Assembly (NCBI GenBank): GCA_036783645.1
Contig: DAIPWT010000005.1
Location: 1-64,000, forward strand
Length of the DNA: 64,000 nucleotides
Source of the DNA: UBA4732 sp002404095
Lineage (GTDB): Bacteria > Planctomycetota > Planctomycetia > Gemmatales > Gemmataceae
Direction: 5' to 3'
Position 1 is the first letter of the stretch, and each line of letters begins with the position of its first letter. Both the position numbers and the translations under genes were made by a program. This document shows, one piece after another, positions 10,097-18,603 of the stretch. The notes under the pieces are model-generated. The model ran no database searches. It had not been told where the DNA came from and worked only from the letters and a program-made list of their open reading frames with translations.

Positions 10097-12295
10097 ATGC
10101 CGCGCCTGACCTTTTGTTCGCTTACCGTGTGGATGCTTTGCGGCGCCGGCCTTCTAAGCGCCGCCGAGCCGCCCGCCAAGGCGAAAACCGTCGAGCAGAT
10201 CGCCGAAGCCGTCCATCCGTCAATCGCGGTGCTGACGGTGAGCGCCCGCGAGGGCAAAGGCGCGAGTCTCGGAACCGGCTTCGTAGTGTCGGCCGACGGC
10301 CTAATCGCCACAAATTTTCACGTCATTGATGTGGGCCGCGCCATTACCGTGGAACTTGCGGACGGCAAGCACTACGACGCGACGGAGGTTCACGCCGCCG
10401 ACCGCGAGCGCGACCTTGCGGTCATCCGCATCGACGCCAAAGGGTTGACGGCGTTAAAGCTGGGCGACTCCACGGCAATGAAGGATGGTCAGGCGGTCGT
10501 GGCCGTGGGCAACCCGCGCGGCCTCAAGCGCAGCGTTGTGACTGGAGTGCTGTCGAGCCGCCGCGAGGTCGAAGGCCGGCCGGTGTTGCAGCTTGCCATG
10601 CCCGTCGAACCGGGCAACAGCGGCGGGCCGGTTCTCGATATGGACGGCCGCGTCGTCGGCGTCGTTAGCAGCAAGTCGCTGGTGACGCCCAATCTGGGCT
10701 TCGCCGTGGCCGTCGAATCGCTCAAGCCGCTGCTGGAAAAACCGCATCCCGTACCGATGTCGGCGTGGCTCACCATCGGCGCCCTCGACCAGGACGATTG
10801 GCAGACCCAACAAGGCGCCCGCTGGCGGCAGCGCGCCGGCCGCATCCAGGTCGAAGGCGCCGGCGCCGGCTTCGGCGGTCGGTCGCTGTGTCTGTGGAAG
10901 CACGACCCGCCGACCCTTCCCTATGAAGCGACCGTGACCGTGAAGATCGACGACGAAGCAGGCGCGGCCGGCCTAATGTTCCGCGCGGAAGACGACAAAT
11001 CCTATGGCTTTTATCCGTCAGGCGGCAAGCTCCGCCTAACGCGCTTCGACGGGCCGGACGTCTATTCGTGGAAGGTGTTGCGCGAGGAAGCCAGCCCCGA
11101 CTACAGGCCGGGCGACTGGAACGTCCTCAAGGTGCATCTTGAGAAAGACCACATCCGCTGTTACGTCAACGACAAACTGGTTATCGAATCCGACGACGCG
11201 GCGTGGACGACCGGCAAAACGGGACTTGCGAAGTTCCGCGAGACGGAGGCGGAGTTCAAACAGTTCCGCGTCGCAAAGGAAGTGCCGACGAGCGCGCCGT
11301 CGGCGGATGCGACCGCGCGGGTGCTGAAAGCGATCGAGAAATTGCCCCTCCGGGAGTCGCCTAAGCCGGAACTCCTCGACAAACTGGCGCCGGAAGGCGC
11401 CGCCCCGGCCGTCCTGCTCGACCGCGCCCGCTTGCTCGAAGGACAGGCGGCCCAGATGCGTAAACTAGCCCAGGCCGTGCAAGAGGTGACTGTGCTGGGC
11501 GCGCTGGACCGCGCTCTGAAGGGTGATGAAGATAAAATCGATCTCTTACAGGCGGCGCTCCTGATCGCGCGCCTTGACAACGACGAGGTGGACGTGGAAG
11601 CGTACCGCGCCGAAGTGGACGGGATGGCGCGGAAGATCAAGGCGTCGCTTCTCAACAGCGCCGACGAAACAGCGAAGCGTGAGGCGTTAAGCAAATACCT
11701 GTTCGCGGAGCGCGGCTTTCACGGCAGCCGCGGCGATTATTACAACCGCGCCAACAGCCATATGTCGGAAGTCCTCGACGACCGCGAGGGACTGCCGATC
11801 ACGCTTTCGGTGCTGTACATCGAGCTGGGGCGACGGCTTGGACTGCAGATCGAAGGCGTGGGATTGCCGGGCCACTTCATCGTCCGTCACGTCCCGGCCA
11901 AGGGTGAAGCCTCGCTTATCGACGTCTTTGAAGGCGGAAAAGTCATGACAAAGGAAGAGGCAGTCAAGAAGACGGGGGAAATCACCGGACAGCCTTTCAA
12001 GGAGAACTTCCTGGCCGCGACGCCTAAGCGCGTGATTGTGTCGCGGATGTTGCACAACCTGTTAAACCTGGCCCGCAAGGACCGCGACGCGCCCGGCGGA
12101 CTGCGCTACCTCGACGCCATCTTGATTGCGACGCCGGACGTGGTGGAGGAGCGGCTCATGCGCGCGGGCGGCCGCTGGCAGACCGGCGACCGCGACGGCG
12201 CCCTGCGCGATGTTGACTGGCTGCTCGACCGTCAGCCGGAAGGCGTCGATCTGGAGCGCGTGCGTGAACTGCGGCGCGTGATCACGCTCCCTTGA
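10097..12295 (+). CDS. Trypsin-like protease / LamG-like / SirB1 (transglutaminase-like) fusion, exported
   Basis: 732 residues from the ATG at 10097, which opens a clear signal peptide (LTFCSLTVWMLCGAGLLSAAEPP). Earlier in-frame starts would overlap the upstream repeat gene and spoil the signal. Domain 1 (about 30-190) is an HtrA/trypsin-type serine protease with H75 (NFHVID), D106 (ERDLAVI) and S175 (EPGNSGGP); no PDZ domain follows. Domain 2 (about 195-385) is a concanavalin/DUF1080-like sandwich (MFRAEDDKSYGF, WNVLKVHLEKDHIRCYVND). Domain 3 (about 470-700) matches the SirB1/Transglut_core2 family (DYYNRANSHMSEVLDDREGLPITLSVLY and LPGHFIVR). The three-part fusion is unusual. A periplasmic proteolytic role is inferred. 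Confidence 0.82.
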   Translation: MPRLTFCSLTVWMLCGAGLLSAAEPPAKAKTVEQIAEAVHPSIAVLTVSAREGKGASLGTGFVVSADGLIATNFHVIDVGRAITVELADGKHYDATEVHAADRERDLAVIRIDAKGLTALKLGDSTAMKDGQAVVAVGNPRGLKRSVVTGVLSSRREVEGRPVLQLAMPVEPGNSGGPVLDMDGRVVGVVSSKSLVTPNLGFAVAVESLKPLLEKPHPVPMSAWLTIGALDQDDWQTQQGARWRQRAGRIQVEGAGAGFGGRSLCLWKHDPPTLPYEATVTVKIDDEAGAAGLMFRAEDDKSYGFYPSGGKLRLTRFDGPDVYSWKVLREEASPDYRPGDWNVLKVHLEKDHIRCYVNDKLVIESDDAAWTTGKTGLAKFRETEAEFKQFRVAKEVPTSAPSADATARVLKAIEKLPLRESPKPELLDKLAPEGAAPAVLLDRARLLEGQAAQMRKLAQAVQEVTVLGALDRALKGDEDKIDLLQAALLIARLDNDEVDVEAYRAEVDGMARKIKASLLNSADETAKREALSKYLFAERGFHGSRGDYYNRANSHMSEVLDDREGLPITLSVLYIELGRRLGLQIEGVGLPGHFIVRHVPAKGEASLIDVFEGGKVMTKEEAVKKTGEITGQPFKENFLAATPKRVIVSRMLHNLLNLARKDRDAPGGLRYLDAILIATPDVVEERLMRAGGRWQTGDRDGALRDVDWLLDRQPEGVDLERVRELRRVITLP

Positions 12296-12324
12296 CAGGC
12301 CCCGCTGGCGCCAGAAAAAACCCT

Positions 12325-12452
12325 GGCGCCCACGCTCTGCGTGGGCGCCCACCGCGGCGACGCTCTGCGTCGCGTCCGGCGCCGGGAAACGGCTTACCGC
12401 GGGTTCGGGACGCAGAGCGTCCGGGCTTCGTTCCCACGCGGAGCGTGGGAAC
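12325..12452. repeat. Cluster of four palindromes with common core CGC-NNN-GCG
   Basis: Between convergent genes lie four perfect hairpins: 12325-12349 (11-bp arms GGCGCCCACGC, spacer TCT), 12357-12373 (arms GCGACGC, spacer TCT), 12408-12422 (arms GGACGC, spacer AGA) and 12430-12452 (arms GTTCCCACGC, spacer GGA). Outer arm sequences differ but remain perfectly complementary; the core ACGC-spacer-GCGT is constant. They may also terminate both converging transcripts. Confidence 0.75.
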
Positions 12453-12470
12453 CAGGAGCCTCCCAAGTTT

Positions 12471-14201
12471 TCAAAACTTTGCGACGGCAATCGGTCCTTG
12501 TTTTTGACGGATGCCAATGGCAAACTCCGGATCGGCGATCAAACACGGGTGCTTATACTGTTCCAGCGAACCGCCCGTCCGCTTGAGCCGTTCGCGGTCC
12601 CATTCGCGCCACGCCCCCGCATCCAGCAGCTCCAACCGTACCGGCCCCAGCCGCAAGCTGTCGCGTTTCGCCCCATATTCGATGTTGCATTCCTTAAGCA
12701 GCACATCCAGCCGTTCCGTCAGCCGCCGTCCCGCCTCGGGGTTGGCTAGGTCGCCGCGCTCCAGGAACAGCCCGTAATACGGTTGTTCCTCGTCCCAGCA
12801 CGGCGCGAGGCTGTAGGAGGTCAGCGTCAGGTCCAGGTCGTGCAGCGCCCGCGCCATGGACTGCGTGACGTGGTATTCCGACAACTTCTCTCCGGTGACG
12901 CTGGAAAAATAGGCGCCCTTGCTCAAGAACTCCACCAACGGCGTCTGGTTATGAAAGCCGGCCACGCGCACTAAATCGCGGATGTCGTAGCGGTAGAGGC
13001 CGTAAGCCGTTGTCGGCAGGATGTAATAGTTATGGCCCTCGCGCAACTCGTGGGCGGCCAACACCGTTGGTTGTGGACTTTCCATCTCCGCTTCGGGGAT
13101 GAACTCGAAAAAGTGCGAAGTCACGTCGAGGACGCCGGCCGGTGTGCCATCCGACAACGGGATGGTCATGCGGCCCTCGCTGGCGATCAGGCCCACGTCG
13201 CGCACCGGACAGGCGCCGAAATAGCGCGGGTAGTGCCGCAGGTAGGCGCCCATACTGCCGCCGGTCCAGTTGCCTAGCAAACAGTCGGGGCCCCAATAGT
13301 CGCGCGGGTAGAGGTTGCCTGTGCGCGCGATAATCGCTTCCAGCTCGCGCACCCGGTCGGGGCAGCGTTGGAGGCGCGGCCGCAGCGCGTCGCGCACGTC
13401 CTGCGGCACGTCAAGACTCGCGTTAAGCGTACCGTCGGCGAGGTCGCGCAGCAGCGACTCTTTTTCCTGGTCGCCGAGCTTGGCCATGTTGATGAGCGTA
13501 CTCGGGTTGGCCGCGATAATCATGCCGACCCGACGCGGCAGGCTTAAACGCAAGGCAACGTAGTATTTCGCCAGGGCGTCCTTGATCCGGCTGACCGGGG
13601 CCGGCACACAATAAAGCCAGCGGACGATGCGCTTCTGCATCTGCGCCGTCAGGCCAGTCACGGCGCCGCACGGGACGCCCGATTCCGTGTGCGTCTCCTG
13701 CCAGTCGCCGGACATTTGCACGATCGGCCGCATCGCCACTTCACGATGGTCGCGGAAGACTTTCAGACCCCAGAGGTTCCAGCCGCGCTTGTAGTCGGCC
13801 AGGTACTGATCGGTGACGGGGATGTACTTTCGCGTGGCGGTGGTGCCGCTGGTCAGGGCGAACATGTGGACGCGGGCGTCGGCCAAAAGCGCATGGGTTT
13901 CGCCGCGACGCACACGGGCCATGTACGGCTCGACGCGATCATAGCCGGCCACGGCGACTTGACGGCGGTAGTCTTCGAGGGTGCGGATCTGGTCAAAGCG
14001 GTGGTCGCGGCCGAAGGCGGTGTCTTTATGATGAGCGATAATGCCGCGGAGCAGGGCGTCCTGGACCTCTCGCGGTCGATGGGTGGCGGCCTCGAACAGG
14101 GCCAATCGCCGCCGGATCGGAAAGGCGACTAGCTTGCCCGCCACCTTGCGCAGTAGGAAATTCAGCACGGAATTGACGCCGCGCCGGATGGGATTGGACA
14201 T
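12471..14201 (-). CDS. GH3 family acyl-acid-amido synthetase-like protein
   Basis: 576 residues from the ATG at 14201 (MSNPIRRG); a TTG nine codons earlier is less convincing. GH3 proteins are adenylate-forming enzymes that activate a carboxylate with ATP and conjugate it to an amino acid. The three nucleotide-binding motifs are visible: ALTSGTTATRKYIPVT, then LIASEGRMTIPL, then YRYDIRDLVRV. Length is typical of the family. It is the last gene of the minus-strand KS/ACP operon, 45 bases after the hydrolase. This suggests, as inference, that the acyl product of the pathway is released or capped as an amide. The substrate cannot be told from sequence. Confidence 0.85.
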   Translation of the reverse strand: MSNPIRRGVNSVLNFLLRKVAGKLVAFPIRRRLALFEAATHRPREVQDALLRGIIAHHKDTAFGRDHRFDQIRTLEDYRRQVAVAGYDRVEPYMARVRRGETHALLADARVHMFALTSGTTATRKYIPVTDQYLADYKRGWNLWGLKVFRDHREVAMRPIVQMSGDWQETHTESGVPCGAVTGLTAQMQKRIVRWLYCVPAPVSRIKDALAKYYVALRLSLPRRVGMIIAANPSTLINMAKLGDQEKESLLRDLADGTLNASLDVPQDVRDALRPRLQRCPDRVRELEAIIARTGNLYPRDYWGPDCLLGNWTGGSMGAYLRHYPRYFGACPVRDVGLIASEGRMTIPLSDGTPAGVLDVTSHFFEFIPEAEMESPQPTVLAAHELREGHNYYILPTTAYGLYRYDIRDLVRVAGFHNQTPLVEFLSKGAYFSSVTGEKLSEYHVTQSMARALHDLDLTLTSYSLAPCWDEEQPYYGLFLERGDLANPEAGRRLTERLDVLLKECNIEYGAKRDSLRLGPVRLELLDAGAWREWDRERLKRTGGSLEQYKHPCLIADPEFAIGIRQKQGPIAVAKF

Positions 14202-14246
14202 GCCGGCCTCGAAGAATGGCTCACGCAAAGACGCAAAAGGATGGAA

Positions 14247-15308
14247 TCAGGCGCGGGCGACGGCCTTCAACTCCGTGACGGTTTCTGGTTCTTTTTCTCT
14301 GTCTTTTTTGCACTCTTTGCGACTTTGCGTGAGGTCGTTCTTGTCTTGCGCCAAGTGAAGATCGAAAAACTCCAAGACGCGGCGGCTGTACTCGTCTCCC
14401 GCCACGATCAACGCCTGGTTGTGCTTGGCGCCTTCGACGATCCACAACTCCTTGGGGTCGCTGGCATATCGAAATAGAGTACGGGCCATATCCGGCTTGA
14501 TGTAGGTGTCGTTGGCGCCGTGGATCATGAAGAGCGGCCGTGATCGCAAGCGACGGAGGGCGCGCTCGAGGTGCGGGAAGTGGCAATGGCGCTCTTGTTC
14601 GATGCGACGCAACGCGGTGAGGCCCACGGCGCCGAAGAACCAGGAGGGAATTAGGCCAATAATCAGGACGCGGTTATTATAGATGCGGAACCAGTGCCGC
14701 ATGTACGGCACGAGCGTGGTGTAAGCGGCGAAAACGCCGTCGGTGACGCAGCAACGGACGTAGGGGTCGAGCGCGGCGGCGAAGAGGCCGGCGCCGGCGC
14801 CTTTGCTGATGCCGAAAAAGCCGATCCCACGCGGGTCGGCGTCCGGCCTGCCCTTCAGGTAAGCCACGGCCGCCTTGGCGTCGCGCACCTCGAAGTCCGT
14901 TACCCATTGCAGAGGGTCATAGTCCGGTTCACGTTCACTGTCGCCCTGGCTTCGCGTCTCGAACGCGAAAACGTCATAGCCGGCCGCCAATAGGTGTTCG
15001 CAATAGGGCTGACAGGACCAGCGGTTGGAACCGAATTCCAGGCCGAAGAGGATTACGCCGCGGCGCCGGCCCGAACCCTTCAAGTAGCAGCCGGCCAACA
15101 TGCGCCCGTCCATCGAGGGAAAGCGTACGTCCTCGGCGTCCGGGATGGGTTGGCCGCGCGGCACGATGAACAGCGGCTTCTCCGAAAAGATGCGGGCAAT
15201 CACGTCCCGGTATCGCACACACAACTCGATGTAGCGAGCCAGCAAAACCAGGGCAACGCCCACCGGCCCGCTGCAGAGCAAAGCCAGCCCCAGCCAAAAG
15301 AGTACCAC
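14247..15308 (-). CDS. Membrane-anchored alpha/beta hydrolase
   Basis: 353 residues starting at GTG 15308, chosen because AAGGAG lies 9 bases upstream. An N-terminal transmembrane helix (FWLGLALLCSGPVGVALVLLA) is followed by an alpha/beta-hydrolase fold: nucleophile elbow GISKGAG, acid in IHGAND, histidine in GAKHNQ. The DUDE-like segment FETRSQGDSE fits the dienelactone-hydrolase/BAAT superfamily. The C-terminal tail is charged and probably disordered. Its place between the KS and the GH3 ligase suggests a thioesterase or acyl-transfer role on the pathway product at the membrane; that role is inference. Confidence 0.82.
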   Translation of the reverse strand: MVLFWLGLALLCSGPVGVALVLLARYIELCVRYRDVIARIFSEKPLFIVPRGQPIPDAEDVRFPSMDGRMLAGCYLKGSGRRRGVILFGLEFGSNRWSCQPYCEHLLAAGYDVFAFETRSQGDSEREPDYDPLQWVTDFEVRDAKAAVAYLKGRPDADPRGIGFFGISKGAGAGLFAAALDPYVRCCVTDGVFAAYTTLVPYMRHWFRIYNNRVLIIGLIPSWFFGAVGLTALRRIEQERHCHFPHLERALRRLRSRPLFMIHGANDTYIKPDMARTLFRYASDPKELWIVEGAKHNQALIVAGDEYSRRVLEFFDLHLAQDKNDLTQSRKECKKDREKEPETVTELKAVARA

Positions 15309-15335
15309 AGGTGCAAACTCCTTCAGAAGGGGACA

Positions 15336-15384
15336 GGGGCCAGGGGTCAGGGGTGCTATTCACTGACCCCTGACCCCTGGCCCC
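15336..15384. terminator. 18-bp perfect inverted repeat (GGGGCCAGGGGTCAGGGG type)
   Basis: 15336-15353 is perfectly complementary to 15367-15384, loop 13 nt. It lies between the KS stop and the hydrolase start. There is no T-run, so it may act as an RNA stability or attenuation element within the operon, or be a dispersed repeat. Confidence 0.55.
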
Positions 15385-15390
15385 TAACCC

Positions 15391-16686
15391 CTATTCAAAG
15401 CGGCTGACGACGAGCGAAACATTTTGCCCGCCGAAGCCGAAGCTGTTGCTGAGTGCGTGGAAGGCGCGCTTTTCGCGCGCCTCATTGGGGACGTAATCGA
15501 GATCGCATCCCGGATCGGGCGTGTCATAATTAATCGTCGGCGGCAAGACGCCCCGGCGCATGGCTTCGACGCACGTGATCAATTCGACGGCCCCGGCCGC
15601 CGCGATCAAGTGGCCGAGCATACTCTTGCTACTGCTCACCGGCGTCTTGTAAGCGGCGTCGCCGAAGACCTGCTTGATGGCCAGCGATTCCACGCGGTCG
15701 TTCACTTGGGTGCTGGTGCCGTGGGCGTTGATGTAGCCGACGTCCTCGGGATTGACGCCGGCGTCCTTCAGCGCGTTGCCGATACAGGTGATGGCGCCGC
15801 GGCCGTCCGGGTGGCTGTCGGTGACGCGGAAAGCGTCGGCCGTCGAGCCGTAGCCGGTCATCTCCGCGTGGATGACCGCGCCGCGCTTCTTGGCGTGTTC
15901 CAGCTCTTCGAGGATTAACATGCCGGCGCCTTCGCCGAGGACGAAGCCGTCGCGATTCAGGTCGAACGGCCGCGACGCCTTGGCCGGCGCCTCGTTGTGC
16001 GTGGACAGGGCCGTGAGCAGGTTGAAGCCGGTCACTCCAAAGGGATGAATCATGCTGTGGGCGCCGCCGGCGAGCATCAGGTCGGCGTCGCCGTGGCGGA
16101 TCATTTCCGTCGCTTCGCCGATAGCTTGGCTGCTGGCGGCGCACGCCGTCAGGCAATTATAATTGGGGCCGAGAAGCCGAAAGTGAGCGGCGAGATGGCC
16201 GGGCGTGGTATGAAGCTCTTGCTCGGCCTCACGCTGCGGATGGAACTCACTCAGGCCGCCGCGGCCGAAGACCACCGCATCAATGCGACGCTCTTCGACG
16301 ATATAAGACCGCGCGATAAGCGACAATAGGGTGTGAAAGTCCTGCACACCTTCGCCGGAACCGAGATAAACGCCGAAGCGGTTGCGGTCCGCGGGCGAAT
16401 GGTCGGGGTCGAGCAGGCCGGCGTGTTCCAGCGCCTGCCGAGCGGCGGCGGCGGCGAACTGGCTGTTCACGCCCGAATGTTCCCAGCGTGCGGGGTCGGA
16501 CACGAAGCGGCCGAGGTCGAAGCCCTTCACCTCGGCGGCGAAGTGAGTCGGAAAGCGCTGGGCGTCGAAGCGGTCGATCGGCCCCACTCCGCTACGGCCC
16601 TCCAACTGGGCGTTGAACATGGAGTCCACGCTATGGCCCAACGGCGTGATCGCGCCCATGCCGGTAATGACAACACGTCGTCTCAT
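15391..16686 (-). CDS. Beta-ketoacyl-ACP synthase (KS), FabF-like, catalytically complete
   Basis: 431 residues, the normal FabF length. The catalytic triad is intact: C182 in NCLTACAASS, H322 in NAHGTSTQVND and H359 in MLGHLIAAAG, plus K354. The enzyme condenses an acyl thioester with malonyl-ACP and sets chain elongation. It follows the KS-like gene by only 18 bases, in the order typical of KS/chain-length-factor pairs. Because the operon also has ACP, ketoreductase and two dehydratase-like genes but no malonyltransferase or enoyl reductase, it probably serves a specialised lipid or polyene pathway and uses the housekeeping malonyl-ACP supply; this is inference. Confidence 0.9.
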   Translation of the reverse strand: MRRRVVITGMGAITPLGHSVDSMFNAQLEGRSGVGPIDRFDAQRFPTHFAAEVKGFDLGRFVSDPARWEHSGVNSQFAAAAARQALEHAGLLDPDHSPADRNRFGVYLGSGEGVQDFHTLLSLIARSYIVEERRIDAVVFGRGGLSEFHPQREAEQELHTTPGHLAAHFRLLGPNYNCLTACAASSQAIGEATEMIRHGDADLMLAGGAHSMIHPFGVTGFNLLTALSTHNEAPAKASRPFDLNRDGFVLGEGAGMLILEELEHAKKRGAVIHAEMTGYGSTADAFRVTDSHPDGRGAITCIGNALKDAGVNPEDVGYINAHGTSTQVNDRVESLAIKQVFGDAAYKTPVSSSKSMLGHLIAAAGAVELITCVEAMRRGVLPPTINYDTPDPGCDLDYVPNEAREKRAFHALSNSFGFGGQNVSLVVSRFE

Positions 16687-16704
16687 ATCATGCCGCCGGT
16701 AGGG

Positions 16705-17985
16705 TTATTGTTGCCATTTCCGCAAAACGACCGCAGCGCACTGGCCCATCTGGGTGAAACCGACCTTAACCACGTAAGGGCGTTCCGTCGGGCGGGGAGC
16801 GCCAGTCGCAACCGTTACCGGACACTCCGGATCGGGTTCCTCGTAATTGAGCGTCGCCGGAACCATACCTTGATGCAACGCCAACACGCTCGCGGCCAAC
16901 TCCGTTGAACCGGCGGCCGCGCCTAGGTTGCCGATATAACTCTTCACCGCGAGTATTGGCGTATTCAAGGCGCCGAATACTTCTTGCAAATTTCGCGCCT
17001 CCCACTCGTCCGACGCCTTCGATGCCAGGCCGTGGGCGTTGACGTGATCGACCTCCTCCGGCCCCGCCCCCGCTTCCTTCAAAGCGGCGCGGATGGCACG
17101 GGCGAGACCATCGCCCTGAAGGTTCGGGCTGAACGCGGCGCCGAAGCCGGCCACTTCGGCGTAGATCCTGGCGCCGCGCTTCTTCGCGTGTTCCATCTCC
17201 TCCAGCACGAACACCCCGGCGCCCTCGCCAACGACCAGACCGTCGCGGTTGCGGTCGAACGGCCGGCACGCCTTCTCAGGGGCGTCGTTGCGGCGCGACA
17301 GCGGCTCGTACAGACACTGGCGCACCAGACTTAATGGGTTGATCTTGCTCTCGGCGCCGCCGACCAGGAAGAAATCGGCCTGATCGCGCCCGAGAATGCG
17401 AAACGCCTCGCCCATTGCCAACAAACTCGCGGCGTCGCCTTCGGTGACGCTATTGTTCGGCCCGCGCGCGTCGTGCAGGATCGAGACGTGGCAGGCCAGC
17501 ATGTTCGGCAGGTATTTGAGCATCCAGAGAGGTTGAATGGCGCTTAAGCCTTGCTCGCCCCACTTCTCCAGATCGACGCGGCCCGGCTGGCAGTTGACGC
17601 TGACTCGGCAGGCGTCGGCGAGTTCCGGCAGTTCAGTGGCGATCAGCCCGGCGCCGAACTCGACGCCGAATCGTTCCGGGACGAGCTTCGTCTTATCGAC
17701 GCCGCCGTCCTCCATCGCCCGCTGGGCGGCCGCCACGGCCAGCTGAATCGTCCGGGCCATCATTTTCAGACCACGGCGATCTTTCTTTTCGACAAATTCC
17801 TTGGCGTCGAAATCGGGGATCTCGCCGGCGAAGCGAACTGGCAGCGCCGAGGCGTCGAACGTCGTGATGGAGTGGACGCCGCTCCGTCCATCTTGAAGGG
17901 AACGCCAGAAAGCGCCAACGTCCTGGCCGATCGGGCTAAGGACGCCGACGCCGGTGATTACCGACCGGCGGGATGGAGCAGCCAT
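16705..17985 (-). CDS. KS-like protein lacking catalytic Cys and one His (chain-length-factor-like)
   Basis: 426 residues, clearly of the FabF fold (RPFDRNRDGLVVGEGAG, VNAHGLASKASDE). The nucleophile position reads SVTEGDAASL, so the Cys is replaced by D184. The second active-site His is N353 (SYIGNLGAAAG); the first, H318, and K348 remain. It therefore should not condense acyl chains. In type II polyketide and aryl-polyene systems the partner of an active KS has likewise lost the Cys (usually to Gln) and acts as chain-length factor; Asp here is not the usual substitution. Tight linkage to an intact KS supports a heterodimer. Confidence 0.88.
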   Translation of the reverse strand: MAAPSRRSVITGVGVLSPIGQDVGAFWRSLQDGRSGVHSITTFDASALPVRFAGEIPDFDAKEFVEKKDRRGLKMMARTIQLAVAAAQRAMEDGGVDKTKLVPERFGVEFGAGLIATELPELADACRVSVNCQPGRVDLEKWGEQGLSAIQPLWMLKYLPNMLACHVSILHDARGPNNSVTEGDAASLLAMGEAFRILGRDQADFFLVGGAESKINPLSLVRQCLYEPLSRRNDAPEKACRPFDRNRDGLVVGEGAGVFVLEEMEHAKKRGARIYAEVAGFGAAFSPNLQGDGLARAIRAALKEAGAGPEEVDHVNAHGLASKASDEWEARNLQEVFGALNTPILAVKSYIGNLGAAAGSTELAASVLALHQGMVPATLNYEEPDPECPVTVATGAPRPTERPYVVKVGFTQMGQCAAVVLRKWQQ

Positions 17986-18030
17986 AGACGTAACAGCGGC
18001 CTCTACGCCGCCCCTTGGAAATCCCCGATG

Positions 18031-18513
18031 TCAGGCCGACGCGCCGGCTGGCTTCACCAGCCGGTCCAGCAGATATTTCATCTCCCCCGTGAAGACGAAG
18101 TTGCGGTCGCCGAACAGCTGGCTCGAACGCGACTTGTCGAGGTGGGCGAAGAAAATCTCCGCCTCCACGATCACGGCGCCGTCCACGAGGACGCGACCGA
18201 GCACCGAAGCCCCTTCGGGCCGCAGGTGCTGCAACTCGACCTCGTAGACGAGTTGGTCGCCCGCCATAGCCTCGCGATGGAACAAAGCCCTGGGGATCTT
18301 GGCCAGCACCACTTTCTCGCGGAACTGGTTGGCCTCGCCCACCAGAATGCCGCCCGCTTGGGCCAAGCCTTCCAGAATGAGCGTCCCTGGCATGACCGGC
18401 CAGCCGGGGAAATGGTCGGCAAAATACTCCTCGGCATGGCTGAGGTTCTTCACCGCCCGCGCCGATTTGCCGCTCTCAAACTCCAGGAAGCGGTCGATCC
18501 AGATCCAACGCAT
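18031..18513 (-). CDS. Hot-dog fold hydroxyacyl-ACP dehydratase, FabZ-like
   Basis: 160 residues. The FabZ/FabA signature ADHFPGWPVMPGTLILEGL is present with catalytic H34 and E48, so this protein should dehydrate 3-hydroxyacyl-ACP. Opening residues MRWIWIDRF are characteristic of this dehydratase group. It sits between the ACP and the KS-like gene. A paralog with an altered active site begins the same operon (19891-20358); the two may form one dimer with a single working site type. Confidence 0.88.
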   Translation of the reverse strand: MRWIWIDRFLEFESGKSARAVKNLSHAEEYFADHFPGWPVMPGTLILEGLAQAGGILVGEANQFREKVVLAKIPRALFHREAMAGDQLVYEVELQHLRPEGASVLGRVLVDGAVIVEAEIFFAHLDKSRSSQLFGDRNFVFTGEMKYLLDRLVKPAGASA

Positions 18514-18527
18514 AATGGCTCATCCCT

Positions 18528-18588
18528 ACAAGCCCTGAGCGCAAACGAGGGGGTTTGTCGAAACCCCTCGCTTGCGCTCAGGGCTTGT
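18528..18588. repeat. Near-perfect 28-bp palindrome between ACP and dehydratase genes
   Basis: ACAAGCCCTGAGCGCAA at 18528-18544 and its continuation to 18556 pair with 18561-18588, with one mismatch and one extra base. The arms begin ACAAGCCCTGAGC; a shorter relative lies at 31868-31886. Being inside an operon, it may shape RNA stability or act as partial terminator. Confidence 0.6.
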
Positions 18589-18603
18589 CGCGCCCCGCTT
18601 AGC

